64,000 bases of DNA, taken from the NCBI GenBank assembly GCA_964523405.1, contig CAZGAQ010000006.1, forward strand, positions 62,001 to 126,000. The letters run 5' to 3'. The position numbers and the translations under genes are program-made. Shown here piece after piece: positions 10,107 through 18,701 of this stretch. Every line of letters starts with the position of its first letter. The first letter of the stretch is position 1. The notes beneath the pieces were generated by a model. It saw only the letters and a program-made list of their open reading frames with translations, had not been told where the DNA came from and ran no database searches. Origin of the DNA: CAZGAQ01 sp964523405. GTDB lineage: Bacteria; Planctomycetota; Phycisphaerae; UBA1845; Fen-1342.

Positions 10107-10796
10107 CTACTTCTTCTTCGTTTCCCCGGCCGCCCGGGCCTCCCACGCAACCCGGTGCGTCTTGATTTGCTCGGCAACCTGCGCGAGGAACTTGGCCTTT
10201 TCGGCGTCGAGATGCTTGGCGCAGCCGAGGCAGCAGAAGTAGAGCGTCTGGCCGTCAACGTCCTTGTGCGCGCCGGGGCTGATCAAACCACCGCACGTGG
10301 CGCAGCCGGTCTGAAACGTGTAGCAGTCGGCGAGCTTGCGGCGGTACTCATCCTGCTGCGCGGCGCCGGCCTGGGTCCACTTCTCGCGGGCGCCCGCGGA
10401 AGCGAAGTACACGGCGTCCTCACCTTGGCCGACGAACACGGCCGAGTCGACGACGTCACCGGTCACCGGGCAGCGGACCTGCATGCGCAGGACCGGGTCG
10501 GCTTCCCATTGGGCTTGAACGGCCTCGGCGAACTCGTAGGGGTCAGCGGTGAACTTCTTCTGGGCGGGTTCATCGGCGAAGTAGACCCAGCGTCCGCGGA
10601 AGCGGGCGACGAAGTGGCGGTCGACCGGGCGACCCGTGACCGGGCAGAGCACCGGCGGCGCGGCCGGCTGAGAGGCGGGCGCGGCGGCGGGCTGGCTGGT
10701 CGGCGCGGGGCGCGTCGCGGGGCCGTCGGCGGCGAAGGCCGGTGCGAGAAGGACGACGATGAGCGTGCAACCGAGCAGGAGGCGAGCGTTTGGCAT
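10107..10796 (-). CDS. secreted protein with three YHS/TRASH-like metal-binding domains
   Basis: 229 residues from the ATG at 10796 (GAGGAG upstream). Residues 1-23 form a signal peptide (LLLGCTLIVVLLAPAFA), then a Pro/Ala/Thr/Ser linker. Three YHS-like units follow: CPVTGRPVD with YFADEPAQKKF (about 50-90), CPVTGDVVD with YFASAGAREKW (about 107-140), and CATCGGLISPG with LYFCCLGCAKHL (about 164-200). Family members bind heavy metals, typically copper, through the Cys residues. Only the third unit has the full CxxC plus CCxxC set; the first two keep a single Cys each, so one high-capacity site and two degenerate folds are likely. No metal transporter lies nearby. Confidence 0.8.
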   Translation of the reverse strand: MPNARLLLGCTLIVVLLAPAFAADGPATRPAPTSQPAAAPASQPAAPPVLCPVTGRPVDRHFVARFRGRWVYFADEPAQKKFTADPYEFAEAVQAQWEADPVLRMQVRCPVTGDVVDSAVFVGQGEDAVYFASAGAREKWTQAGAAQQDEYRRKLADCYTFQTGCATCGGLISPGAHKDVDGQTLYFCCLGCAKHLDAEKAKFLAQVAEQIKTHRVAWEARAAGETKKK

Positions 10797-10902
10797 CGTG
10801 GGGCTCCTCGTTGGCCGGGCGCGGTGCGACATCCGCGTTGTCGCAGCGTCCGGGCCAGTTCCGTCCGCCCCTCCGGGGCGGGGTGGCTGAAGGGGACGCT
10901 AA

Positions 10903-10948
10903 CCAGGGGCTGAAGCCCCTGGCTACGACCGTTGGCCCCTGCGGGGCC
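10903..10948. repeat. REP-like palindrome cluster
   Basis: CCAGGGGC-TGAA-GCCCCTGG (10903-10922) is a perfect 8-bp hairpin. It is followed by GGCCCC-TGC-GGGGCC at 10934-10948 and preceded by an imperfect CGCCCC/GGGGCG palindrome near 10867. Similar elements are, to my knowledge, dispersed between genes in planctomycete genomes. Confidence 0.65.
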
Positions 10949-10971
10949 AGAATACACAGCGATGTCCCGTG

Positions 10972-11043
10972 GCGCGCCGCGGGGCCGCAGGAACCGCGCG
11001 CCGCAGGGCCGCAGGAACCGCGCGCCGCGGGGCCACAGGCGCC
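10972..11043. repeat. three tandem 24-bp units
   Basis: Units begin at 10972, 10996 and 11020 with GCGCGCCGC. The first two differ at one position and the third diverges at its 3' end. It continues directly from the palindrome cluster. Confidence 0.85.
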
Positions 11044-11172
11044 GTGCGTTGCGGTGTCGCCGGCTGCTTCGCACCGCAGCAACTCAGGCAGGGCGCCTCC
11101 TGGCACCAGAGGCATTACCGCAACTCAGGGGCGCGGCGTCGCAATGGTCGGTCTGCGACAGCCGTTGCCGGG

Positions 11173-12114
11173 CTACTTCGGCAGGAACTTCTTGGCCGTC
11201 TTGCAGAGCTCTTTGACGTGCTCGACGCTGGTCTTGAGCATCTCGCGCTCGCGGTCGTCGAGCTCGACCTCGATGACGCGTTCAACGCCGTTGCGACCAA
11301 GCACGCACGGGACGCCGACGAAGTAGCCGCCGATGTCGTATTCGCGATCGCAGTAGGCGGCACACGGCAGGACACGGCGTTTGTCGCGGATGATGGACTC
11401 GGCCATGGCGATGGTGGAGGCGGCCGGGGCGTAGTAGGCGCTGCCGGTCTTCAGGAGGTTCACGATTTCGGCACCGCCGTTACGGGTGCGGGTGACGATG
11501 GCGTCGAGCTTGCCGGGCGGGATGAGCTGCGTGACGGGGATGCCGCTGACGCTGGTGTAGCGGGGCAGCGGGACCATGTCGTCGCCGTGGCCGCCGAGCA
11601 GCATGGCCGAGACGTCCTCGACGCTGCAGCCGATTTCGGCGGCGATGAACGTGCGGTAGCGAGCGGTGTCGAGGACGCCAGCCTGGCCGATGACGCGCTG
11701 CGTGGGGAACTGCGAGATTGTGTGGGCGGTGTAGACCATGGCGTCGAGGGGATTCGAGACGATGATCAGCACGGCCTGGGGGCTGCGGGCGACGGCCTTG
11801 GCGGTGACGTCGCCGACGATCTTGACGTTGGTCTCGAGCAACTCGTCGCGGCTCATGCCGGGCTTGCGGGGGATGCCGGAGGTGATGATCACGATGTCGC
11901 TGTCGGCGGTAGCAGCGTAGTCGCTCGTGCCGGTGATGGCGGCGTCAAAGCCCTCCACGGGGGCGGCTTCAGCCAGGTCCAGGGCTTTGCCCTGCGGCAT
12001 CCCATCGACGATGTCCACGAGCACGATGTCGCCCAGTTCCTTGGCGGCCGCCCAATGCGCGCAGGTGGCGCCGACGTTACCGGCTCCGATGATCGTGATC
12101 TTTGCACGTCGCAT
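11173..12114 (-). CDS. mdh: malate dehydrogenase (LDH-like type)
   Basis: NAD-dependent oxidation of malate to oxaloacetate in the TCA cycle, cytosolic. 313 residues, usual for the LDH-like malate dehydrogenases. The Rossmann loop GAGNVG is at residues 10-15, and the acidic residue ending strand 2 (VLVDIVDG) selects NAD. The mobile-loop arginines are in IPRKPGMSRDELL, and the catalytic histidine is in LLGGHGDDMVPL near residue 176. The ATG at 12114 follows CTGGAGAACAAC; the longer frame to 12156 has no such site. It stands apart from neighbours, with palindromes downstream. Confidence 0.95.
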   Translation of the reverse strand: MRRAKITIIGAGNVGATCAHWAAAKELGDIVLVDIVDGMPQGKALDLAEAAPVEGFDAAITGTSDYAATADSDIVIITSGIPRKPGMSRDELLETNVKIVGDVTAKAVARSPQAVLIIVSNPLDAMVYTAHTISQFPTQRVIGQAGVLDTARYRTFIAAEIGCSVEDVSAMLLGGHGDDMVPLPRYTSVSGIPVTQLIPPGKLDAIVTRTRNGGAEIVNLLKTGSAYYAPAASTIAMAESIIRDKRRVLPCAAYCDREYDIGGYFVGVPCVLGRNGVERVIEVELDDREREMLKTSVEHVKELCKTAKKFLPK

Positions 12115-12317
12115 GTTGTTCTCCAGCTCGGGAACAGAGGAATCGGCCCTGGTCAAACCCGCTCACCGCGAGTGATTCTAGCGTTGCCGCGACAGCGCAG
12201 CGACCGGGGACCGGCACCCCGGCCGGTTCGCGCGCCCTGCGCCCCAACAAGCATGGCGCCCGGCGCGCTGGGTCGCACAGGGCGCCACACCGCTGGTCAC
12301 CTGCGCCGCACGGCCGG

Positions 12318-12803
12318 TTACTTGATCATGTGCGCGACAGCGCCTTCGAGCTGGACGTAGCGTTCGCCCACCATTTTCGCGAGTTGCAGCAGGTAGTTCT
12401 GCGAGTCGACTTCCTCGACCTGCTCGGCGACGAACCACTGCAGGAACGCCCGCGTCGCGTAGTCCTTCTCCTTCTCCGCCAGCGCCATCAGTTCATTGAA
12501 TTGCGCGGTGACCTTGCGCTCGTGCTCGAGGGCGGCCTCGATGGCGGCGATCACGGACGGATAGTTGGCGGTGGGCTTGGGAATCGGGGCCAGCTCGACC
12601 TTGGCCTCAACCGCGGGCAAATAGTCGAGGATCTTCAGGGCATGACCGCGTTCCTCCTCGGTCTGCTTGCGATAGAGCTTCGCGAGCATCTTCAGCCCCA
12701 GCTCCTCGAACATGCAGGAGATCGCCAGGTACGTCTGCGAGGCGAAGAACTCGTTGGTGATCTGCTCGTTCAACTTGGCGGCCATCGTCTGGGAAATAGG
12801 CAT
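12318..12803 (-). CDS. ftnA: bacterial non-haem ferritin
   Basis: 161 residues forming one four-helix-bundle subunit of the 24-mer iron-storage cage. Ferroxidase ligands are in place: E18, Y25, E51 and H54 in the first two helices (NEFFASQTY, EEERGHALK), a glutamate near 95 (EHERKV) and Glu/Gln near 128 (FVAEQVEEVD). No haem-binding methionine of bacterioferritin is evident, so a ferritin is preferred. The ATG at 12803 follows GAGAAAGG. It stores iron oxidised by O2 or H2O2 in the cytosol. No Fur-like operator was identified by eye. Confidence 0.93.
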   Translation of the reverse strand: MPISQTMAAKLNEQITNEFFASQTYLAISCMFEELGLKMLAKLYRKQTEEERGHALKILDYLPAVEAKVELAPIPKPTANYPSVIAAIEAALEHERKVTAQFNELMALAEKEKDYATRAFLQWFVAEQVEEVDSQNYLLQLAKMVGERYVQLEGAVAHMIK

Positions 12804-13008
12804 GGTGGTACCTTTCTCGTGCCTGTGCCGCACGCGGCGGCTACGGTGGCGGGCCGAGCCATCCGGCCCGCACTGAGTGTATGCTGCTACGGTCCCCGCC
12901 GGCAGGCTGAACGCCGCACCGCGTGCGACCTGTGCCCGCCAGATCAGGAGCAGCGGGAGATTGTAGCGCTGCAATAGCCGGTTCGCCGAAAAAACGCGCA
13001 CGCCACCT

Positions 13009-13833
13009 CTAGAGCCACGCGAGGAAGCGGGCCAGCCGCTCACGGGCCCGCAGGAGCTTACCTTCGGCCCGGTGGACGGACTGGATGCGCGCGGCGTGCG
13101 GGGTGCTGTCGCGGGCGATGGCGGGCAAGTCGACCGAGGCACAGCGGTGCTGGACCTCCGCCACGATCTCGGCTGACCAATCCGCGCCTTCCTGGAAAGA
13201 CAGGTCGACCGGCCAGCGTCCCACCGCCTCGAGCAGCGGCGCCACGCGGCGCTGCAGCACCAAGATGGCGCCGTGCCGCTGCGCGAGCGGCGCGGACACG
13301 GCCCACTTGAACAGCGCGTCGAGGCCGCGAACGTCGCCGATCTCGAGCCAACCGTAGGCTTGGCCGATTTCGTCCCAGGGGTCGCGCGGCGCGCCGGCGG
13401 CCTGCACCAGCGCGCGAAAACGCACCGCGTCGAGCCGCGCCGCCGCCAACCAGGCCGCGTTGCGGACATAGGCATCCTCGTCCGTGCGCGCGCGGTGCGC
13501 CACCGACTCGAAGTTCGCGCTGGTCCCCAGCCGCCCCACCGCCCAAACCAGGGCTTCGCGCGTCCCCGGATCGCTGGCGCGGTCCAGCCGTTCGGCCAGC
13601 AGGGGTACAGCGGCGGTCACGCGCGCGCCCTCCGCCAGCTCGGCTCCGCGGCGCCAGGCAGCCGCAGCGTCCGCGCGCAGGAGCTGGAGCGCGGCACGGT
13701 CCGGACTCGCGAGCCACCACAGCTCGCTACTCCCGGCCGCCACAACCGCGCAAAGCACGATCCACCCGACCCACCGCATCCGCCGGCAGCAGATTGGTCC
13801 GCCACCGGCCTGCCTGGTTGTGTATTCCGGCAT
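13009..13833 (-). CDS. membrane-anchored HEAT-repeat-like protein
   Basis: 274 residues from an ATG at 13833 with GGAG upstream; an internal ATG at 13779 is an alternative. Residues 20-42 form one hydrophobic anchor (WVGWIVLCAVVAAG). The rest is Ala/Arg-rich helices with a HEAT-like rhythm (ASDPGTREALVWAVGRLG, DEDAYVRNAAWLAAARLD, GDVRGLDALFKWAVS). Such repeats bind other proteins; no partner is indicated. It is divergent from ribH, 117 bases away. I do not recognise a specific family. Confidence 0.65.
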   Translation of the reverse strand: MPEYTTRQAGGGPICCRRMRWVGWIVLCAVVAAGSSELWWLASPDRAALQLLRADAAAAWRRGAELAEGARVTAAVPLLAERLDRASDPGTREALVWAVGRLGTSANFESVAHRARTDEDAYVRNAAWLAAARLDAVRFRALVQAAGAPRDPWDEIGQAYGWLEIGDVRGLDALFKWAVSAPLAQRHGAILVLQRRVAPLLEAVGRWPVDLSFQEGADWSAEIVAEVQHRCASVDLPAIARDSTPHAARIQSVHRAEGKLLRARERLARFLAWL

Positions 13834-13950
13834 GGCCGCTCCACTGTACAGCCGGCGGCCGGGCGCGTCAGCCCCGTCCGTTTGCCCCTCTGCCACGGGG
13901 CGGCTAGACTACGGGACTTGAGAACCGAGGCTCCACGACAGGGTACTCCG

Positions 13951-14421
13951 ATGACGCAGGTGATCTCCGCTCCGCTGGATGCCAAGCCTTTCCGCTTCGC
14001 GCTGGTTGTCGCCCGCTTCAACGAGTTTATCACGTCCCGGCTGGTCGCCGGTGCCATCGATGAACTCGTCCGCCATGGCGCCAGCCCCGACAACCTCGTG
14101 CAAGTGTGGGTACCCGGGAGTTGGGAAATTCCCTTGGCGGCCCAGAAGCTGGCGCAGACCGGCAAGTACCAGGCGGTCATCGGCCTGGGCTGCGTCATTC
14201 GCGGGCAGACGCCCCACTTTGAGTATGTCGCGGCCGAGGTTTCCAAGGGGATCGCGCAGGTGGCGCTACAGACGGGCGTACCGGTGACGTTCGGCGTGGT
14301 GACGGCCGAGTCGCTGGATCAGGCCGTGGATCGGGCGGGGGCGAAGACCGGCAACAAGGGTGCGGATGCCGCGCGGGCCGCGCTCGAGATGGCGAACCTC
14401 CTTACTCTGCTGCCGAAGTAG
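13951..14421 (+). CDS. ribH: 6,7-dimethyl-8-ribityllumazine synthase
   Basis: Condenses 5-amino-6-ribitylamino-uracil with dihydroxybutanone phosphate, the penultimate step of riboflavin synthesis. 156 residues, the family's normal size. Motifs are ALVVARFNEFIT near residue 17, VPGSWEIPL near 54-62, and GCVIRGQTPHFEYV with the catalytic histidine near 90. VTFGVVTAESLDQA near residue 112 completes the signature. The start ATG lies after AGGGTACTCCG. nusB follows 21 bases later, the usual ribH-nusB arrangement, indicating one transcript. Confidence 0.96.
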   Translation: MTQVISAPLDAKPFRFALVVARFNEFITSRLVAGAIDELVRHGASPDNLVQVWVPGSWEIPLAAQKLAQTGKYQAVIGLGCVIRGQTPHFEYVAAEVSKGIAQVALQTGVPVTFGVVTAESLDQAVDRAGAKTGNKGADAARAALEMANLLTLLPK

Positions 14422-14442
14422 CAGCCGGAAACGGCGAAGGAC

Positions 14443-14910
14443 ATGCCCGTTACTCAGCGATCACGTGCCCGCGTGCTGGCCATGCAGGCTTTGTGCGTGC
14501 TCGACGGTGTTGGCGCGGCTTTTGAAGCCGATCTAGGGGAATTCTTCCGCGACCGCGTGAACTACACCGACTTGGGGTGGGACCGCGCGTTGCCCGGCGA
14601 CGTGCTCGCCCTCGCCCGCGAGCTGACCGAGGGCACATGGCGGAAGCGCGGAGAATACGACGCCCTGTTGGGCAAACACGTGGCCGGCTGGTCCGTCGAA
14701 CGCATGCCCCCCGTGGATCGCAACATCCTGCGGCTGGGGCTGCACGAGCTGCTGGAGCGGCCCGATACGCCGTGCGCGGTCGTCATCAACGAAGCGATCG
14801 AGCTGGCCAAGGAGTTCGGCGGCAAGGATTCGCCGGCCTTCGTCAACGGCGTGCTGGACGGTCTCCGCAAGGAAATCGTGCCCGGCGCCGCTCCGCCCGC
14901 ACAGGCCTGA
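14443..14910 (+). CDS. nusB: transcription antitermination factor NusB
   Basis: 155 residues, all-helical. RSRARVLAMQALCVLD at the N-terminus is the arginine-rich boxA-binding end. ERMPPVDRNILRLGLHELL and CAVVINEAIELAKEFGGKDSPAFVNGVLDGL are the most conserved blocks of the family. NusB with NusE binds boxA RNA to prevent termination in rRNA operons. GAAGG just upstream of the ATG is the ribosome-binding site. It is cotranscribed with ribH and converges on polA with only 16 bases between stops. Confidence 0.95.
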   Translation: MPVTQRSRARVLAMQALCVLDGVGAAFEADLGEFFRDRVNYTDLGWDRALPGDVLALARELTEGTWRKRGEYDALLGKHVAGWSVERMPPVDRNILRLGLHELLERPDTPCAVVINEAIELAKEFGGKDSPAFVNGVLDGLRKEIVPGAAPPAQA

Positions 14911-14926
14911 GCGGCTGACCGTTCGC

Positions 14927-17842
14927 CTACTTCGCCGCCAGCCAGTTTTCGCCGCACGCCACATCCACCTTCAGCGGCACGCGCAGCGTCAGCGCCCCGG
15001 ACATGACGGTGCGCACCGTGTCCGCCAAGCGCGGAGCCTGCGTCCGCGGGGCCTCGCACACCAGTTCGTCGTGGACCTGCAGCAGCATACGCAGGGGCAG
15101 CTGCTCTGCCGCGATCCGCGCGTGCAGCCGGATCATCGCGATCTTGATGAGGTCGGCGGCAGAGCCCTGGATCACGGTGTTCACCGCGAAACGCTCGGCC
15201 TGGTTGCGCACGTTCGCGTTGCGCGAGTCGAGGCCCTCGATCGGGCGACGACGGCCGAGGATGGTGCGCACATAGCCGTCGCGGCGCGCATCGGCGAGGC
15301 ACTGGTCGATGAAGGCGCGGATGCGCGGGTAGCGGGCGAAATAGGCGTCGATGAAGGCCTGCGCCTCGCCGCGGCCCATGCCGGTCTGCTGCGACAGGCC
15401 GAACGCCGTCTGGCCGTAGACGATGCCGAAGTTGACGGCTTTGGCGCGGCCGCGCATTTCCTTGGTAACTTCGGCGAGGGGCACGTTGTTGACCTGGGCG
15501 GCGACGAAGGCGTGAATGTCCTGGTCGGAGGCGAAGGCCGCCATGAGGGCGGGGTCCTCGCAGTAGTGCGCCAGGACGCGCAATTCGACCTGCGAATAGT
15601 CGGCGCAGATGAGCACTTCGTCCGGGCTGCGGGGCACAAAGGCGCGGCGAATCTGGCGGCCCAGCTCCGTGCGAATCGGGATGTTCTGCAGGTTGGGTTC
15701 GCTGCTGGACAGGCGCCCGGTCACGGCCCCGGTCTGGTGGTAGCTGGTGTGGATGCGGCCGGTGTGCGTGCTGCGGGCGAGCGGCAAGGCGTCGATGTAC
15801 GTCCCGCGGAGCTTCTGCAGTTCGCGGTATTCGAGCAGGCGAGCGCAGATGGTCGCACCAGGCTCGCCCGCCTGCTGGGCCAAGGTTTCCAGCGTGTCCG
15901 CGTCGGTCGAGCGGGTCGTCTTCGTGCGCCGGATCACGGGCAGCTTCAGCTTGTCAAAGAGCACTTCAGCGAGTTGTTTGGGTGAATCGAGGTTGAACTC
16001 CTGACCGACGAGCGTGTGCACTTCGTGCTCGAGCGCGTCCGCCCGCGCGGCCATCTGCCCGCCCAGTTCGGCCAACAGGTTCACGTCGATGGAGATCCCG
16101 TGGGCCTCCATGTCGGTGAGCACCTGCACGAGCGGCATCTCGACGTCGTAGAAGAGCCGGTCCAGCCCCAAGGGCTGCAATTGCGGGCGGAACAGACGGC
16201 CCAGGCGCCAGGCGTAATCGGCGTCTTCGGCAGCGTACACGGCCACCTTGTCGACGGGCACCTGGTCCATGGTCAGTTGCTGCCGGCCTTTGCCGATCAG
16301 GTCGGTAATGGGGATCATCTGATGGGCGAGCAGGTTGCGGGCGAGCGAGTCGAGGCTGTGTGAGCCGCGCATCGGGTCCAGCACGAACGATGCGATCATC
16401 GTGTCGAACAGCGCTCCGGCGACCGGCAGGCCCGCGTTGCGCAGGACGTTCAGGTCGTACTTGAGGTTTTGGCCGACTTTGGCGATCCTGGCGTCGGCGA
16501 GGAGGGGGCCGAGCTTGGCACGCACGAGATCGAGCGGCAGGACTTGGCCGACGTCGGTCGTCGCGGAAGGCGCGGCGCCGAAGAGCGAGCCGGTCTGGCC
16601 CGGCGCCGCGTCGGGGTCGGCGACCCCCAATGCCACGTAGTAACCGTGGCCGACTTCCCACGACACCGACAAGCCAACGATCGTGCAATCCATCGGGTTC
16701 ACGCCGGTCGTTTCCGTGTCCAGCGCGAACTCCTTTTGCCCGGCCAGGGCGGCGGCCAGCGTGTCCAGGGCCGCGGGCGTGTTCACGAGCACGTACGCGC
16801 CGCCGTCCGGCACCCGCAACTGCGCCGCGAGTTCCGCCGCCAAGCCAGTCAGCAGCGCCGGTTCACCTTCACCCGCAGATGCCGTCGTAGTCGGTGCGGC
16901 CACGGCCTTCGCGGAAGCCTCGCTCGCGGCCGACGCATGCGCCGCGGCAGGCATGGCAACAGCGCTGGAATCGGTCGCGGTCCCCCCGCCACTCGGCAAC
17001 TGCTCGATCAGCCGTCGAAAGCCGAGTTCCTCGAAGATCGGGCGGACGTTCCCCCACGCGAACCGGGCGCACTCGGCCTGGCGCAGGTCGAACTCGTAAG
17101 GAATGTCGGTGCGCAACGTCACAAGCTGGCGCGTCATGTCCAGCTGTCCGACCGCCGCCTGCAGCGCCGCACCCTGCTTGGGCGACAGCTCGTCCGCGTG
17201 CGCGACAATCTCCGCGAGCGTGCCGTACTTCTGCAGCAGCTTGGCCGCCGTCTTCGGGCCGATGCCGGCCACGCCCGGGACGTTGTCAACGTCGTCGCCC
17301 ATCAGGATTTGGGCCTCGACGGCTTGGTCGGGACGCCAGCCCTTCTGCTCCAGGAGCCGCGCGGCATCGATCTCTTCGTCCTTCATGGGGTCATAGAGAT
17401 GCAGGTGGTCGGTGATCAGCTGCTCGAGGTCCTTGTCGCGGCTGACCACGAAGACCTGCAGATCGGGCTCCGCATGTCGCCGCGCAATCGTGGCGATCAG
17501 GTCGTCCGCCTCCCAACCCTCCAGCCGCAGCATGGGAATGCGGGCCGCCTCGAGAATGGCGATGATCCGCCGCTCCTGCACAGGCAGGTCCTCCGGCGGC
17601 GGCTCGCGCGTGGCTTTGTACTCCGGGTAGATCTGCCGGCGCAGCAGCTTGTTTTCGTCCGCGTCCAGGGCCATCGCCAGATAGTCGGGCCGGCGGTCGC
17701 GAATGAGGTTGAGCAGCATCTGCGTGAACAGGAAAGTGGCGCGCGTCGGTTCCCCGGAGGGCGCCGTCAGCGTGCGAAAGGGAGCGTAGTAGGCGCGGTA
17801 AATCTGCGCATGTCCGTCGATGATGTAGAGGGTCTTCGGCAT
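14927..17842 (-). CDS. polA: DNA polymerase I
   Basis: 971 residues with all three domains. The 5' nuclease (about 1-300) has LYIIDGHAQIYRAYYA and GDDVDNVPGVAGIGPKTA. The 3'-5' exonuclease carries DTETTG near 374, NLKYDLNVL and YAAEDADYAWRL, so the DEDD proofreading residues appear intact. The polymerase has motif A DYSQVELRVLAHY near 745, motif B RAKAVNFGIVYG near 795 and motif C VHDELV near 920. It fills gaps after excision repair and removes RNA primers. The start at 17842 is fixed by MPKTLYIID; the longer frame to 18025 adds a non-conserved tail overlapping the divergent macrodomain gene. There is no ribosome-binding site, and TACCAT ends six bases before the ATG, suggesting leaderless mRNA. 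Confidence 0.96.
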   Translation of the reverse strand: MPKTLYIIDGHAQIYRAYYAPFRTLTAPSGEPTRATFLFTQMLLNLIRDRRPDYLAMALDADENKLLRRQIYPEYKATREPPPEDLPVQERRIIAILEAARIPMLRLEGWEADDLIATIARRHAEPDLQVFVVSRDKDLEQLITDHLHLYDPMKDEEIDAARLLEQKGWRPDQAVEAQILMGDDVDNVPGVAGIGPKTAAKLLQKYGTLAEIVAHADELSPKQGAALQAAVGQLDMTRQLVTLRTDIPYEFDLRQAECARFAWGNVRPIFEELGFRRLIEQLPSGGGTATDSSAVAMPAAAHASAASEASAKAVAAPTTTASAGEGEPALLTGLAAELAAQLRVPDGGAYVLVNTPAALDTLAAALAGQKEFALDTETTGVNPMDCTIVGLSVSWEVGHGYYVALGVADPDAAPGQTGSLFGAAPSATTDVGQVLPLDLVRAKLGPLLADARIAKVGQNLKYDLNVLRNAGLPVAGALFDTMIASFVLDPMRGSHSLDSLARNLLAHQMIPITDLIGKGRQQLTMDQVPVDKVAVYAAEDADYAWRLGRLFRPQLQPLGLDRLFYDVEMPLVQVLTDMEAHGISIDVNLLAELGGQMAARADALEHEVHTLVGQEFNLDSPKQLAEVLFDKLKLPVIRRTKTTRSTDADTLETLAQQAGEPGATICARLLEYRELQKLRGTYIDALPLARSTHTGRIHTSYHQTGAVTGRLSSSEPNLQNIPIRTELGRQIRRAFVPRSPDEVLICADYSQVELRVLAHYCEDPALMAAFASDQDIHAFVAAQVNNVPLAEVTKEMRGRAKAVNFGIVYGQTAFGLSQQTGMGRGEAQAFIDAYFARYPRIRAFIDQCLADARRDGYVRTILGRRRPIEGLDSRNANVRNQAERFAVNTVIQGSAADLIKIAMIRLHARIAAEQLPLRMLLQVHDELVCEAPRTQAPRLADTVRTVMSGALTLRVPLKVDVACGENWLAAK

Positions 17843-17848
17843 GCCGGC

Positions 17849-17854
17849 ATGGTA
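17849..17854 (-). promoter_or_regulatory. -10-like hexamer six bases before polA ATG
   Basis: TACCAT on the minus strand followed by GCCGGC and the ATG. The spacing would start transcription at or next to the start codon. No good -35 match was found 17 bases upstream. Confidence 0.4.
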
Positions 17855-17991
17855 CGCGTCGAGCCCCGGGCGTGCTACCGCGGACGCGCTCCCGCGACAA
17901 CCGACACGAGATAACAGGGAAGCTGGCCGCTGCGTCAGCCCGCCCATCCGGCGCGGTACAATTCCCGCCCGGGGCGGCGGGAGAACGGACG

Positions 17992-18540
17992 ATGGCCGCA
18001 GCGGACATCTGGGCACGCATCGCATTGTGCCAGGGAGATCTCACGAAGCTCGCGGTGGACGCGATCGTCAACGCCGCGAACACCGCTTTGGCCGGCGGCG
18101 GCGGTGTCGATGGCGCCATCCATCGTGCGGCCGGTTACCCCGAGCTACAGGCGGCCTGCCGCAAGCTGGGTGGCTGCCCGACCGGCGACGCCAAGATCAC
18201 GCCCGGCTTCAACCTGCCCGCCAGGCACATCATTCATACGGTTGGCCCCGTCTATCGCGACGGCCACCACGGCGAGCCCGAATTGCTGGCCTCGTGCTAC
18301 CGCCGCGCGCTGGAGGTGGCGGCCGAGCATGGCTGCCGCACAGTGGCTTTCCCCGCGATCAGTACCGGCGTCTACGGATACCCGTTCGACGCCGCGACGG
18401 AGATTGCGCTGCGAACGGTCGCCGAGACGTTGCCGCGCTGGCCACAAATCGAACGCGTCACGCTGGTGTTCTTCGGTGCCGAGGATGAGCGGGCCGCTGC
18501 AGCGGTGAGGGACCGGCTGGTGCCCGACGCGGCGAGGTGA
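17992..18540 (+). CDS. macrodomain protein, O-acetyl-ADP-ribose deacetylase type
   Basis: 182 residues, essentially a single macrodomain. It has QGDLTKLAVDAIVNAANTAL with the ADP-ribose-binding Asn pair, GGGGVDGAIHRAAG, TGDAKITPGFNLPARHIIHTVGP, and AISTGVYGYPFDAA near residue 120. This is the MacroD/YmdB subclass, which removes O-acetyl or mono-ADP-ribosyl groups. The ATG at 17992 follows GGGAG. It is divergent from polA. The C-terminus after residue 165 is a short variable helix. Cellular substrate unknown. Confidence 0.92.
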   Translation: MAAADIWARIALCQGDLTKLAVDAIVNAANTALAGGGGVDGAIHRAAGYPELQAACRKLGGCPTGDAKITPGFNLPARHIIHTVGPVYRDGHHGEPELLASCYRRALEVAAEHGCRTVAFPAISTGVYGYPFDAATEIALRTVAETLPRWPQIERVTLVFFGAEDERAAAAVRDRLVPDAAR

Positions 18541-18701
18541 TCGGGACAAGGGAGGACTTGCGGGCGCGACACGCTCCCGGTACTCATAGGGCGTCCGGGG
18601 CGTTACACCGCGCGCAGCTTGCTCAGGGCGCGCCGGTCTTCGCGCTCGCTCAACGAAAGCCGGAAGTCATCCGGTACGAGCTAGCCCCTCAGGGTGAATG
18701 A

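Larger units (their letters stand above)
10797..11172. other. intergenic region rich in palindromes and a tandem repeat
   Basis: 376 bases between the mdh 3' end and the YHS gene start, both on the minus strand. No gene. It holds the hairpins at 10867-10948 and the 24-bp tandem repeat at 10972-11043. Confidence 0.6.

Noticed and set aside
9960..12988. 17-base string CAATAGCCGGTTCGCCG present in two spacers (9960-9976 and 12972-12988)
   Set aside because: Recorded only as a coincidence candidate: two copies, no symmetry with neighbours, too little to call a repeat family.
17843..18025. 61-residue N-terminal extension of PolA
   Set aside because: Not conserved, overlaps the divergent macrodomain start, and MPKTLYIID is the normal PolA N-terminus.
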